Source: Ectothiorhodospiraceae bacterium (GTDB lineage Bacteria > Pseudomonadota > Gammaproteobacteria > Nitrococcales > Aquisalimonadaceae). From it: a DNA stretch of 64,000 bases. This document shows, one piece after another, positions 28,981-37,627 of the stretch (position 1 is the stretch's first letter; each line of letters begins with the position of its first letter). The notes below the pieces were generated by a model. The model saw only the letters and a list, made by a program, of their open reading frames with translations. It searched no databases and was not told where the DNA came from. The stretch spans positions 1-64,000 of the forward strand of contig JAFIFU010000013.1 in the NCBI GenBank assembly GCA_020831885.1, given 5' to 3'. The translations under genes and the position numbers were made by a program.

Positions 28981-29574
28981 TCAATCGGCGAAATCGGCGG
29001 CCAACGCCTCCCGCTGCTGACGGCTGAGGATGGCCATGTGGTTGTATTCCGGATGGCCGACGCCGACGGCGACCTCCACGGAGGGATCGCGGAATGCCTG
29101 CATCTGGGCGTCCGTGAACGGGAAATGCACGAACTGCACCGAGGAGGCCTTGCCGTCCGCGGTGGTGCGATCCACATCCTTCTCCGATTCCCCCATGATC
29201 TTCTCATCGCCCACCTTCACGAAGAAGGTCTCCTCGATTCCGCCGAGCTTGGCCAGCTCCCGCTGGCGCCTGGGCTTGTCCTCGATCTCGATCATGAACG
29301 TGGCAACCAGCTCGCGCCCTTTGGGGATAAGCGGGTTGTAGGCGGAGAGTTCGTCCTCGATCTGCTCTTCGCCCCCCCGTTCGATGTAGAGCATTTCGTG
29401 AATCTGAGACCACATGGTCTCGTAGTTCTCGAAATAGAAAGTCGCATACGGCCCACAGGGCACGCGCCGATCCCGTTTCACGCTCACCAACTCGGCGCGA
29501 TGCTGCTTGCGCATCTTGCCGTATTCCTCCATGGGCAGGATATCGGCCCTGGTCACTTCGGTTTTCTGTGCCAT
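28981..29574 (-). CDS. DUF3501 family protein
   Basis: 197 residues, no signal peptide. The family signature is present: LPMEEYGKMRKQHRAELVSVKRDRRV with CGPYATFYFENYETMWSQIHEML, then a beta-rich C-terminal half. ATG at 29574 has GGAGG 6 bases upstream. Members are found next to rubrerythrin and the Fe-S oxidoreductase, exactly as here, pointing to an iron or oxidative stress role; the biochemical function is unknown. Confidence 0.85.
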   Translation of the reverse strand: MAQKTEVTRADILPMEEYGKMRKQHRAELVSVKRDRRVPCGPYATFYFENYETMWSQIHEMLYIERGGEEQIEDELSAYNPLIPKGRELVATFMIEIEDKPRRQRELAKLGGIEETFFVKVGDEKIMGESEKDVDRTTADGKASSVQFVHFPFTDAQMQAFRDPSVEVAVGVGHPEYNHMAILSRQQREALAADFAD

Positions 29575-29590
29575 GAAATCCTCCGCTGAA

Positions 29591-30931
29591 TCATTCCAGG
29601 CCATACGACTTGGCCATCAGCTCGATGGGGTGCCAGGCCTGCTCCGGTATCTGCCCTTCGCCATCCAGCGCCTCCATCCCCTGCAGGATATGGTCGCCGG
29701 CCAGCGGGCACTCGGAGGCCACATAGGCCAGGTCACCCTTTTTCATATTCCGCGCCACGGGCTTGCCCACCTTCAGCGCCACCGGGAAATTCTCTTTCAT
29801 CACACCCCAGGCGCCGCCATGGCCGGAGCAGCGTTCGGTCACCGCCAGCTCGGCTTCCGGAATCAGGCGCAGCATTTCCGCCGCCTTCGCTCCCATGTTC
29901 TGCGCCCGGGCATGACAGGCCAGATGCAGGCCCACCTTGCCTTCCAGCGGCTGCATGCCTTCGGCCAGCCCCTTGTCCTTGTGCAGCGCCACCACGTATT
30001 CGGTGACATCCGACACGTGCTCGGCCAGTCGCTTCACGTCCGGATCATTGGGCACGATCAGCGGCCATTCGAACTTCATCATCAGAGCACAGGACGGGAC
30101 CTGGGCGATGATCTCGTAGCCCTTGTCGATCCAGTGCTTGAGCTCCTGCGCGGCCTTTTTCGCCTTCTCCGCCACCGCGGCGATATCACCGTTTTCCAAC
30201 TGGGGCATGCCGCAGCAGCCCGGATAGACCACTTCCGTCTCCACGCCGTTGTGGGCGAGCACGCGGCGGGTCGCCTGACCGATATCCGGATTGTTGTAGT
30301 TCACGAAACAGGTCGCGAAGATCGCGGCCTTCTTTCCGTAATTCGGCGCATCGGTACTGACCCTGGGCACATCCGATTTCGCGGCGGCCACGAAAGTCCT
30401 GCGATGGAACTTCGGGAGGTGGGCCTCCCGATGGATCCCCACCATCTTTTCCATCAGCGGCCGGGTCACTTGGTTGCCTGTCTTGTTGGCCCAGTTGGCC
30501 AGCGGCGCCACAGCACCACCGAGCCTGCCGTTACGATCGGTTTTCTTGATTTCCCTGTCGACGAAACCCACTTTGCCCTGCTTCGCTTCAACCGCCCGAT
30601 AGCGCAGCATCAGATGAGGGAAATCCAGATCGAATTCATGGGGCGGAACATAAGGACACTTGGTCATGAAGCACATGTCGCACAGCGTGCAGGCATCCAC
30701 GACCGGCTTGAAGTCCGCCGAATCCACCGTGTCCAGTTCGCCCGATTCGGATTCATCAATCAGGTCGAACAGGCGGGGGAACGAGTCGCACAGGTTGAAG
30801 CAACGTCGACAGCCGTGGCAGATGTCGAACACTCGACGCAGCTCCGCATCAAGCTTTTCGGCATCATAGAAATCCGGGTCTTCCCAGGGAATAGGGTGAC
30901 GAATCGGAGCCTCGAGACTTCCTTCACTCAT
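29591..30931 (-). CDS. Heterodisulfide reductase-like (Fe-S)-binding oxidoreductase
   Basis: 446 residues, cytoplasmic. N-terminal ferredoxin-like part with two cluster motifs, CHGCRRCFNLCDSFP near residue 38 and CTLCDMCFMTKCPYVPP near residue 81. The C-terminal half carries two CCG-type domains: ATCFVNYNNPD with YPGCCGMPQLE, PSCALMMK, and LACHARAQNMG with TERCSGHGGAWG. Related to GlpC and HdrB. ATG at 30931 has GGGAGG 8 bases upstream. It follows rubrerythrin by 83 bp and precedes DUF3501; it probably passes electrons to or from rubrerythrin (inference). Confidence 0.88.
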   Translation of the reverse strand: MSEGSLEAPIRHPIPWEDPDFYDAEKLDAELRRVFDICHGCRRCFNLCDSFPRLFDLIDESESGELDTVDSADFKPVVDACTLCDMCFMTKCPYVPPHEFDLDFPHLMLRYRAVEAKQGKVGFVDREIKKTDRNGRLGGAVAPLANWANKTGNQVTRPLMEKMVGIHREAHLPKFHRRTFVAAAKSDVPRVSTDAPNYGKKAAIFATCFVNYNNPDIGQATRRVLAHNGVETEVVYPGCCGMPQLENGDIAAVAEKAKKAAQELKHWIDKGYEIIAQVPSCALMMKFEWPLIVPNDPDVKRLAEHVSDVTEYVVALHKDKGLAEGMQPLEGKVGLHLACHARAQNMGAKAAEMLRLIPEAELAVTERCSGHGGAWGVMKENFPVALKVGKPVARNMKKGDLAYVASECPLAGDHILQGMEALDGEGQIPEQAWHPIELMAKSYGLE

Positions 30932-31014
30932 GGCGGGTGCCTCCCGGCGGCTGAGGGGAAGAACGGCCGGCGGGCCTCTGGGGGCGGGCATCACTCTGCA
31001 TGAACCCGAGGACT

Positions 31015-31434
31015 TTAGCTGTCCAGGGTGTCCAGAGCCTTCTGGAAGCGACCAGCGTGGCTCTTCTCAGCCTTGGCCAGGGTTTCGAACCAGTCTGCGA
31101 TTTCGTCGAAGCCTTCGTCACGCGCGGCCTTGGCCATACCCGGGTACATGTCCGTGTACTCATGGGTTTCGCCGGCAATGGCGGACTTCAGGTTGGTGGC
31201 AGTGTCACCCATGGGTTCGCCGGTGGCCGGGTCACCCACTTCTTCCAGGAACTCCAGGTGGCCATGGGCGTGACCGGTTTCACCTTCCGCAGTGGAACGG
31301 AACACGGCAGACACATCGTTGTAGCCTTCCACGTCCGCCTTCTGCGCGAAGTACAGATAACGACGGTTCGCCATGGATTCGCCGGCGAAGGCTTCCTTCA
31401 GGTTCTCTTCGGTCTTGGTACCTTTGAGGCTCAT
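31015..31434 (-). CDS. Rubrerythrin (short form without rubredoxin domain)
   Basis: Non-heme diiron peroxidase that protects against H2O2. 139 residues: only the four-helix diiron domain. Iron ligands are in [18 protein letters not shown] (first helix), [27 protein letters not shown] and [11 protein letters not shown]. The C-terminal rubredoxin centre is absent, so an external electron donor is needed; the downstream Fe-S protein is the obvious candidate. GGGAGG precedes ATG 31434. A strong sigma70-like promoter and a palindrome lie upstream. Confidence 0.93.
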   Translation of the reverse strand: MSLKGTKTEENLKEAFAGESMANRRYLYFAQKADVEGYNDVSAVFRSTAEGETGHAHGHLEFLEEVGDPATGEPMGDTATNLKSAIAGETHEYTDMYPGMAKAARDEGFDEIADWFETLAKAEKSHAGRFQKALDTLDS

Positions 31435-31458
31435 AAGTCCCTCCCACTTCTTGGTTTG

Positions 31459-31473
31459 CACCTGTAACAGGTG
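31459..31473 (-). promoter_or_regulatory. Perfect 7-1-7 palindrome in the rubrerythrin leader
   Basis: CACCTGT-A-ACAGGTG, located between the promoter and the rubrerythrin start, about 25 bases before ATG. A second inverted repeat GCCGAC-CTTA-GTCGGC lies at 31479-31494, close to the predicted transcription start. Either could be an operator or an mRNA leader structure. Confidence 0.5.
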
Positions 31474-31505
31474 AAAGAGCCGACCTTAGTCGGCAGGCAG
31501 TAAGA

Positions 31506-31534
31506 ACTATAAATAGGAAGGGAGGGAAGGTCAA
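31506..31534 (-). promoter_or_regulatory. Sigma70-type promoter of the rubrerythrin operon
   Basis: On the minus strand, -35 TTGACC (31529-31534) and -10 TATAGT (31506-31511) are separated by exactly 17 bases. Transcription would begin near 31498 and read through rubrerythrin, the Fe-S oxidoreductase and DUF3501. Confidence 0.75.
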
Positions 31535-31579
31535 ATAGTTTGAAGAAATTCCAATAAAAACTACAACACGATGATTTTG

Positions 31580-32002
31580 TTAAATTTTTGATCGAACCCT
31601 TAAAACCACATCCACCCCCATGACTTCCAGGTCTTCGGGCAGATCCAGACGCTCGAGCAGTTCCAGTGCCAAGGGGTTCTGATCCAGATCCCGGACACGG
31701 CCGGTATCCTCGTGGTAGAGATGCATGTGTGGCGTGGTCTTGGTATCGAACCAGGAGCGGCCGGATTCCACCAGCACCTCCCGGATCAGGCCGGCCTGAT
31801 GAAATTGGTGAAGAATGTTGTATACAGTCGTCTGGGCCACGGCCACACCGTGGGCGCGCGCCTCCGCGAGCAACTCGTCGGCGGTGACATGCCGCGGCTC
31901 TCCGGACAGCAGCAACCGCGCCAGCGCGAGACGCTGACGGGTAGGCCGCAACCCGGCCTCACGCAGCAGATCCCGCAGACTGTTGGAAGACATGCCTTTC
32001 AT
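31580..32002 (-). CDS. irr: Fur-family transcriptional regulator, Irr-like
   Basis: 140 residues. The winged-helix N-terminal domain has LREAGLRPTRQRLALARLLL and VAQTTVYNILHQFHQAGLIREV; the metal/heme region is FDTKTTPHMHLYHEDTGRVRD. The reduced set of cysteines (no CxxC zinc site) and the HxHxYxEDTG motif match Irr rather than Fur, Zur or PerR. It lies on the same strand immediately upstream of the rubrerythrin promoter and probably controls that operon in response to iron or peroxide. Start taken at ATG 32002; MSSN at 31993 is an alternative. Confidence 0.82.
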   Translation of the reverse strand: MKGMSSNSLRDLLREAGLRPTRQRLALARLLLSGEPRHVTADELLAEARAHGVAVAQTTVYNILHQFHQAGLIREVLVESGRSWFDTKTTPHMHLYHEDTGRVRDLDQNPLALELLERLDLPEDLEVMGVDVVLRVRSKI

Positions 32003-32064
32003 CACGCCACCCGGCGGTGTTGCCTGTATCAGGGGTCAGTATATCAACATACAATGAAAACGTT

Positions 32065-32400
32065 TCAATCCTGTATCACCCGACCCCGGTAAACGCGCCG
32101 CGGTCGGCCGTCCGGGGACGCGACCTTGCCCCGGGCATCCGGAAGCCCGCCGCAGCGGTCCGCCGGAAGGGTGATCCCGGAATCAGCCAGGTACCGCAGC
32201 TCATCCATGTTCATCATGTCCAGCATCTCCCGATAGATGGACCGCACGTCCGCGTGCTGATGCTCCGCGGCCAGACGAAGCAGTGCCACCACCTCCTGCT
32301 CCCTGGACAGGCCCGTTGAGACACGGTCGAGCTTCCGTACCAGCCTCGCGATCCGGGCGATGGCGAGCCGGACGGGAAAGGACAACGCATCATCATCCAT
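32065..32400 (-). CDS. Small uncharacterised protein (111 residues)
   Basis: No recognised family. ATG at 32400 (MDDDALSFPVRL) is preceded by AGGAG at 7 bases; the frame is open further upstream without a binding site. The first 85 residues are predicted helical (FPVRLAIARIARLVRKL, EQEVVALLRLAAEHQHADV, IYREMLDMMNMDELRYLADSG), and the tail is basic. It lies upstream of irr with a 62-bp gap and is divergent from mltB. Could be a small DNA- or protein-binding factor; nothing shows which. Confidence 0.6.
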   Translation of the reverse strand: MDDDALSFPVRLAIARIARLVRKLDRVSTGLSREQEVVALLRLAAEHQHADVRSIYREMLDMMNMDELRYLADSGITLPADRCGGLPDARGKVASPDGRPRRVYRGRVIQD

Positions 32401-32624
32401 GGGTTTTCTCCTGGGCATGAGTGCATCCCTTCGGTGCGAGAACGCCATCCGGCAGCCCTGTTTCGGTGCAGTACGATCAGGGTATGCTGTCGGCAGGCAC
32501 CGGGACCTGTTTCCGGTGCAAGCTACGCGCCAACCAGCCAAGTGCAGCGACGTTCCCTGATCGCCACCGGCGGGCGATTGCCCGGACAACCGCGGGAAAG
32601 ACCGCAGCGAACGGAGACCATGCC

Positions 32625-33806
32625 ATGCGGAAACTTGTCGTCCTGCTCCTCCTTGGATTGCCGGCCACCGGTGCGGGAAGCCTGGACCAGGCCGGGTTCG
32701 ACGCCTGCCTGGAGGATCTGCGGGCCCACGCGCGGGCCCAGGGCCTGAGCGAGCACGCCGTCCGGGCGGGCCTGGACGGCCTGGAGTTGCAGCACCGCGT
32801 ACTGGAACTGGACCGGAGTCAGCCGGAGTTCGTACAAACCTTCTGGCAATACCTGGAACGGCGGGTCACCGAACAACGCGTGGATCGTGGCCGTGAACTG
32901 CTCCGGCGCCACCGGACACTGCTGGACCGGATCCACGCCGACTACGGCGTTCAGCCCCACTACCTGGTGGCACTATGGGGGCTGGAGACCAACTACGGCA
33001 GCCACTTCGGCGCTATGCCGGTGCTGGACTCCCTGGCCACCCTCGCCTGCGACCGGCGCCGCAGTGCTTACTTTGCCGGGGAACTGGTGGAAGCCCTGCG
33101 CATACTGGAGGCCGGGCATATGGACCGCGACGGTATGCGTGGATCCTGGGCCGGGGCCATGGGACATACCCAGTTCATGCCTTCCACCTTCACCCGCTAC
33201 GCGGTTGACGCCAGCGGCACCGGAAGGATTGATCTCTGGAACGATCTGGCCGATGTGTTCGCCTCCTCCGCCAACTACCTGTCCCGCATCGGCTGGCGCG
33301 ACGGCGAACGTTGGGGCCGCGAGGTCCGCCTGCCGTCGGAATTCGACTGGACCCTGGCGGGAAGTGAACAGCGCAGTGTCCGGGAATGGGCCGAAGCCGG
33401 CGTCAGGGCAGCGGACGGTTCGCCACTGCCGGACTCAGACATGCAAGCGGCCTTGCTGTTGCCGGCCGGGCATCAGGGGCCGGTCTTTCTCGTCTATCAC
33501 AACTTCCAGCGGATCATGCGATGGAACACGTCCACGTCCTACGCGTTGAGTGTGGGTATTCTGGCCGATCGCATCGCGGGAACCGGGGGACTCCATGCCC
33601 AGCGCCCCGCGGACGACGCCCCGTTGCACCGGGATGAGGTCAAGGAGCTTCAGCGGCGCCTGAACGAACAGGGTTTCCAGGCCGGTGAGGTGGACGGCAT
33701 ACCGGGCCGGATGACCCGGGCCGCCCTGCAAGCGTTCCAGCTCAGTCGCGGCCTTCCCGCGGATGGTCACCCGGACCGGGCGATGCTGGAGCGGCTGCGC
33801 CAATAG
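32625..33806 (+). CDS. mltB: Lytic murein transglycosylase B with peptidoglycan-binding domain
   Basis: Cleaves the MurNAc-GlcNAc bond in peptidoglycan to form 1,6-anhydroMurNAc. 393 residues: signal peptide (first ~19), GH103/SLT_2 catalytic domain with E121 in WGLETNYGSHFG and AGAMGHTQFMPSTFTRYA, then a C-terminal PG_binding_1 domain (VKELQRRLNEQGFQAGEVDG). No lipobox, so it appears to be a soluble periplasmic form. ATG at 32625 is used as it opens directly on the signal peptide. Its 3' end overlaps the convergent DUF502 gene by 65 bp. Confidence 0.92.
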   Translation: MRKLVVLLLLGLPATGAGSLDQAGFDACLEDLRAHARAQGLSEHAVRAGLDGLELQHRVLELDRSQPEFVQTFWQYLERRVTEQRVDRGRELLRRHRTLLDRIHADYGVQPHYLVALWGLETNYGSHFGAMPVLDSLATLACDRRRSAYFAGELVEALRILEAGHMDRDGMRGSWAGAMGHTQFMPSTFTRYAVDASGTGRIDLWNDLADVFASSANYLSRIGWRDGERWGREVRLPSEFDWTLAGSEQRSVREWAEAGVRAADGSPLPDSDMQAALLLPAGHQGPVFLVYHNFQRIMRWNTSTSYALSVGILADRIAGTGGLHAQRPADDAPLHRDEVKELQRRLNEQGFQAGEVDGIPGRMTRAALQAFQLSRGLPADGHPDRAMLERLRQ

Positions 33807-34485
33807 GCTTGTCGTCGGACCGGCTGTAGGTGTAATTGATCTGATCGGGAGTGATGGTGCCGGCGGAAATGATGAAGGAGACCGCTTCGTCCAGAGTCCA
33901 GTCGGTGGAGATGACCTGCTCCAGAGGAACGATCTCCATGTAGCCGGACGTGGGGTTAGGCGTCGTGGGGACGTAAACGGCAGCCAGCATGCGGCCGGTG
34001 TCCGCATCCGGGAACGTCCGGGTGACGAAACCCACCGTTTTCATTTCCGGTGAAGGGAAACTGATCAGCACCACACGCTGCACGGCTTCCGGTTTCTCCT
34101 GCAGGCCTGTCAGCAGCTTGCGGGTGGAGCCGTAAATCCGTTCCACCAGTGGAATGCGTGCCATGATGCGGTCCACCAGGGCAATGAGCTGTTTGCCGAT
34201 CACCTGGGTGGCCAGCCAGCCGATCAGACACAGGGCCGCCAGGGTCAGCACGATGGCCACGCCGGCCTGGAATCCCGGTCGCAGCAGGATATCCGCCACC
34301 GCCGGCACATGGGGTTCCAGCCCCCGGCCCAGGGCCCGTACCCAGGGGCTGCCAAAGCGCGAGAGCTGACTGAAAAAGAAGTTGAAGACCCACCAGGTGA
34401 TCCACAGCGGAATCACCGTGACGATCCCGGTGATCAGATAACGCTGAATCCGGAAGACCCAGCGCCGCGCCTCAACCTTATCCAT
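33742..34485 (-). CDS. DUF502 membrane protein
   Basis: 247 residues with two transmembrane segments (about residues 15-38 and 72-96) and a cytosolic or periplasmic beta-rich domain. Family signature: GIVTVIPLWITWWVF, RIPLVERIYGSTRKL and VYVPTTPNPTSGYMEIVP. Unknown function, common in bacteria and plants (COV1-like). The extreme C-terminus, which overlaps mltB on the other strand, is proline/glycine-rich and not conserved in the family. Confidence 0.88.
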   Translation of the reverse strand: MDKVEARRWVFRIQRYLITGIVTVIPLWITWWVFNFFFSQLSRFGSPWVRALGRGLEPHVPAVADILLRPGFQAGVAIVLTLAALCLIGWLATQVIGKQLIALVDRIMARIPLVERIYGSTRKLLTGLQEKPEAVQRVVLISFPSPEMKTVGFVTRTFPDADTGRMLAAVYVPTTPNPTSGYMEIVPLEQVISTDWTLDEAVSFIISAGTITPDQINYTYSRSDDKPIGAAAPASPGPGDHPREGRD

Positions 34486-34561
34486 ACACGGACCTTCCCG
34501 AGCACACTGATATCAGTCCGGGCCGCCCGCACGGAGTGCGGTCCATCGCCATCAAGATCAA

Positions 34562-34581
34562 GGCGGCCCATGCGGGCCGCC
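34562..34581 (-). terminator. GC hairpin after the PA2779-type gene
   Basis: GGCGGCCC (34562-34569) pairs with GGGCCGCC (34574-34581) over 4 bases, 20 bases beyond the stop on the minus strand, followed by TTGATCTTGATGG. Weak U tract, so probable but not strong. Confidence 0.55.
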
Positions 34582-34601
34582 ATTGCCGCGTCACCGAGGG
34601 G

Positions 34602-35012
34602 TCAACGCTGCGGGTTGGTGAACGGGAAAACGTTCGTCAATCCAAGCAGGTCAGTGATCAGCAACACGAGGAAAACGAATACGGCGGCCCCCACCACCGT
34701 ACCGAGCCCGGCACCAGCCGGCATGTCTTCCATGCGATGAGCCAACTCCTCCAGCTCTTCCGCGGTCAGGCTGTGTACCCGTTTCTCCGCCTCGGCCGGA
34801 TCCACGCCCCAGCGCTCGAGCTGGGCGCGGACCTCCTGCTGCTGCAACACGGAGAGCACCTGCTCACGCTTGCCCTCCAGCTCCTCAGCGGCCAGGTAGT
34901 CTCGCGTGCCGATCATGCCCGCCTGGGCGGCCGGCGCTGCCACGGAGATCAACAAAAACACCGACGCCACCAGCAAGCTCATCCCACGCATGAAGGTTGA
35001 TCGGACTGTCAT
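34602..35012 (-). CDS. PA2779 family (DUF6627) small membrane protein
   Basis: 136 residues. Signal-like N-terminus MRGMSLLVASVFLLISVAA, a helical domain with REQVLSVLQQQEVRAQLERWGVDPAEAEKRV, and a C-terminal membrane segment GTVVGAAVFVFLVLLITDLLGLTNVFPF, the hallmark of this family. ATG 35012 has AGGAGG 6 bases upstream. In pseudomonads the gene is paired with a PA2778-like papain-fold cysteine peptidase; no such gene is adjacent here. Function unknown. Confidence 0.82.
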   Translation of the reverse strand: MTVRSTFMRGMSLLVASVFLLISVAAPAAQAGMIGTRDYLAAEELEGKREQVLSVLQQQEVRAQLERWGVDPAEAEKRVHSLTAEELEELAHRMEDMPAGAGLGTVVGAAVFVFLVLLITDLLGLTNVFPFTNPQR

Positions 35013-35084
35013 GTGGTACCTCCTGTCTTGTTCTGGATCCACCCGACTATGTGGCCGGATTGCGCCAAACGCAAGCTGTCGCCG

Positions 35085-35185
35085 TTCAGGAGACGCTGAC
35101 CTCGTCCCATGGTGCTCTGCGGGGCCATTCGAGAGCACTGACGAAGCGAGGGCGCCATGGGGCGAGATCAGTGCCTTCTTGAACG
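35085..35185 (+). repeat. Diverged short member of the palindromic repeat family (copy B)
   Basis: A 101-bp near-palindrome. Its ends read TTCAGGAGACGCTGACCTCG-TCCCATGGTGCTCT and, on the opposite strand, TTCAAGAAGGCACTGATCTCGC-CCCATGGCGCCCTC: the CTGA(T/C)CT, CCATGG and GC-CTC blocks are those of the full copy at 49775-49955. It fills most of the gap between the divergent PA2779-type and Nudix genes. Confidence 0.6.
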
Positions 35186-35225
35186 AAGGAGGAGACATTG
35201 GCGCTGTTCCTGATAAGATCGGGGC

Positions 35226-35903
35226 ATGAGTTCTCAAACTGCGCCAGTCCTCGTGCCCCGCCCCGCCGCCACATTGATCCTGCTGCGGGAGTCCGCGCAT
35301 GGGGTGGAGGTGCTGCTGGTGCGGCGCGAACAGAAGGCCAGCTTCGCGGCGGGCGCCTGGGTTTATCCCGGCGGTGTGGTGGAGCCGGTGGATCACGCCC
35401 TGTCCTCGCTGGACGGACTGCGTCGATCGGCACCGGGGCTGGAACCCGAACCGGAAGAGGACCAGGCCGCCTATCGCCTGGCAGCGATACGGGAATGCTT
35501 CGAGGAAGCCGGCATGCTCGTCGGCCGCCTGCACGATCCCCAGGGCGGAGCCCGCGCCTTGCCGGACTGGCGCGACCGTGTACGGAGCGAGAGCAGTGCC
35601 TGGGAGCGGTTGATCCGTACGCGGCAGTTCCTGCCCTCCCCGGATCGGCTGCATTACGTGTTCCGCCGCATCACACCCCCGGGCCTGCCACGACGCTTCG
35701 ACACGCGTTTCTACGTGACCGCGGCGCCCCTGGCGCAACAAGCCGCGGTTTGTCAGGCCGAGGTGGTGGACGCCCGCTGGATCGATCCGGCGGAGGCCCT
35801 GGATCTGGAAGCGCAAGGGGACATGCTCCTGCTCAGCCCCACCCGCGCCAGCCTGCAGTTGATGACCGACCCGGCGCTGCAGGAACAGGTTCTGGCCGGC
35901 TGA
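35226..35903 (+). CDS. Nudix hydrolase, NUDT7/NUDT19-like
   Basis: 225 residues. The Nudix box is split by an insertion of about 40 residues: AGAWVYPGGVVEPVDHA, then AAIRECFEEAGMLVG, the layout of the peroxisomal CoA diphosphohydrolase-like NUDT7/NUDT19 group. The catalytic RE..EE core is intact. A role in CoA or acyl-CoA hydrolysis is inference from the subgroup. 16 bp upstream of the Na/Pi cotransporter gene, so probably cotranscribed. Confidence 0.85.
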   Translation: MSSQTAPVLVPRPAATLILLRESAHGVEVLLVRREQKASFAAGAWVYPGGVVEPVDHALSSLDGLRRSAPGLEPEPEEDQAAYRLAAIRECFEEAGMLVGRLHDPQGGARALPDWRDRVRSESSAWERLIRTRQFLPSPDRLHYVFRRITPPGLPRRFDTRFYVTAAPLAQQAAVCQAEVVDARWIDPAEALDLEAQGDMLLLSPTRASLQLMTDPALQEQVLAG

Positions 35904-35919
35904 AAAGGTCAGCCGGCGT

Positions 35920-37611
35920 ATGAGCCCATACGCGGCCCTTGAGTTCGCCGGAGGAATCGGGCTGATCCTGCTGGGCATGCGACTCATGACGGAAGGCTTG
36001 CGTGTGGCCGCGGGTAACGCCCTGCGCCGCATTCTGGCCGCATCCACGGACACCCCCGTCCGCGGCGTTGCATCGGGCATGCTGATTACGGCACTGGTGC
36101 AGTCCTCCAGCGCCGTCACCTTCGCCACCGTGGGTTTCGTCAATGCCGGGCTGATGAATGTAGCCCAGGCGATCACCGTCATCTACGGGGCCAATGTAGG
36201 CACCACGCTCACTAGCTGGCTGGTGGCACTGGTGGGCTTCAATGTGAACCTGCAGGCGCTGGCGCTGCCGGCCATCGGCGTCGGCATGGGCCTGCGGGTG
36301 ACCGGCGGAAGCACCCGCCGGGGCTCGGTGGGCGACGCTCTGGCGGGGTTCGGCCTGTTCTTTCTGGGCGTGGATATCCTGCGCATGGCGTTCTCCGACC
36401 TGGGCGCCGCCGTGGATCTGGCTGCCTTCGCCCTGCCCGGGCCGGCCAGTGTCCTGGGGTTCCTGACGCTGGGCGTGATACTCACGGTTCTGATGCAGTC
36501 ATCCAGTGCTGCGCTGGCCCTGACACTCACCGCCGCGGCCGGTGGCCTGGTATCCCTGGAGGATGCCGCCGCGCTGGTCATCGGGGCCAATCTGGGCACG
36601 ACCTCCACAGCCGCCTTTGCGGCCATCGGTGCAACCCCCAACGCGCGCCGCGTGGCCGCCGGCCACGTGCTGTTCAATGCCATTACCGCCATCATCGCCC
36701 TGGCGACGCTGCCGCTGATGCTATGGCTGGCCCAGCGCCTGGGCGCAATGCTGCCGGCCGGGCCCGCGGGCATCGCAGCCACGTTGGCCGTGTTCCATAC
36801 ACTGACCAAGGTGACCGGCCTGCTGGCCGTCTGGCCCCTCACCGGCCGGCTGGTGGGCTTTTTGGCCGGCCGGTTCCGCGCTCAGGAAGAAGATCTCGCC
36901 CGCACCCGCTACCTGGACACCAACGTCCTCACGACGCCGTCGCTGGCACTGGACGCCGTGCGCCTGGAGCTTGCCGACACCGGCGATATGGCACTCTCCC
37001 TGATGCGGGACGCCCTGCACGATATCGACACCTCCACCGACCCCAGGCGTCCGGCTCTGGAACAGCGCCTGGACAGCCTGGCCGGATACGTGAACCGGCT
37101 TCATGAAACCGGGCTTCCCCCCAGCCTGCACACCGCACTCCCGCTCGCGCTGCGGGTGGGCCAATACCAGGCGGACATCGCCCAGCGGGCGGTGGAATGC
37201 GAGCGCTTGCGCCGGGAGCGCCGGGAAGGGAGACAAACGCCCGCCGTCAAGGCAGTGGATGACTGGCGGCTGCGGCTGGCGCGCACCCTTCCCCTGGCCG
37301 GCGTCTGGCATGCCGGAGCGCACCCGGATACCGATTGGGCCGACAATCTGCTGGCTGACTATGCGGGACTGAAACAGCAGTTGTTGCAGGAAGGCAGCCA
37401 GGGCGTGCTGCCGGTCCGTCGCATGGTCAATTTACTGGACGAGATCAGCGCCATGCGACGCGCACTGGAGCAAATGCGCAAAGGGGCGCAGCACTATCTG
37501 GAGATGCGCGGCCTGATTGCCGGCGCATCGGCCCCGCCGCAACCCGAGGAAACCGACTCCCCTGTCGAGGACCGGGATCCACCGCCGGGTCCGCCGCCGG
37601 CGAATGCATGA
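35920..37611 (+). CDS. Na/Pi cotransporter family protein with PhoU-like tail
   Basis: 563 residues. Two inverted Na_Pi_cotrans repeats, each with the signature QSSS: VQSSSAVTFATVGFVNAG near residue 60 and MQSSSAALALTLTAAAG near residue 193, each followed by a GANxGTT motif (YGANVGTTLTSW, IGANLGTTSTAA). About eight or nine membrane segments up to residue 320, then a 240-residue cytoplasmic helical region resembling PhoU. Likely sodium-driven phosphate uptake. The C-terminus is Pro-rich (PPPGPPPANA). Confidence 0.9.
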   Translation: MSPYAALEFAGGIGLILLGMRLMTEGLRVAAGNALRRILAASTDTPVRGVASGMLITALVQSSSAVTFATVGFVNAGLMNVAQAITVIYGANVGTTLTSWLVALVGFNVNLQALALPAIGVGMGLRVTGGSTRRGSVGDALAGFGLFFLGVDILRMAFSDLGAAVDLAAFALPGPASVLGFLTLGVILTVLMQSSSAALALTLTAAAGGLVSLEDAAALVIGANLGTTSTAAFAAIGATPNARRVAAGHVLFNAITAIIALATLPLMLWLAQRLGAMLPAGPAGIAATLAVFHTLTKVTGLLAVWPLTGRLVGFLAGRFRAQEEDLARTRYLDTNVLTTPSLALDAVRLELADTGDMALSLMRDALHDIDTSTDPRRPALEQRLDSLAGYVNRLHETGLPPSLHTALPLALRVGQYQADIAQRAVECERLRRERREGRQTPAVKAVDDWRLRLARTLPLAGVWHAGAHPDTDWADNLLADYAGLKQQLLQEGSQGVLPVRRMVNLLDEISAMRRALEQMRKGAQHYLEMRGLIAGASAPPQPEETDSPVEDRDPPPGPPPANA

Positions 37612-37627
37612 TGCCGGCAGTCGACGC

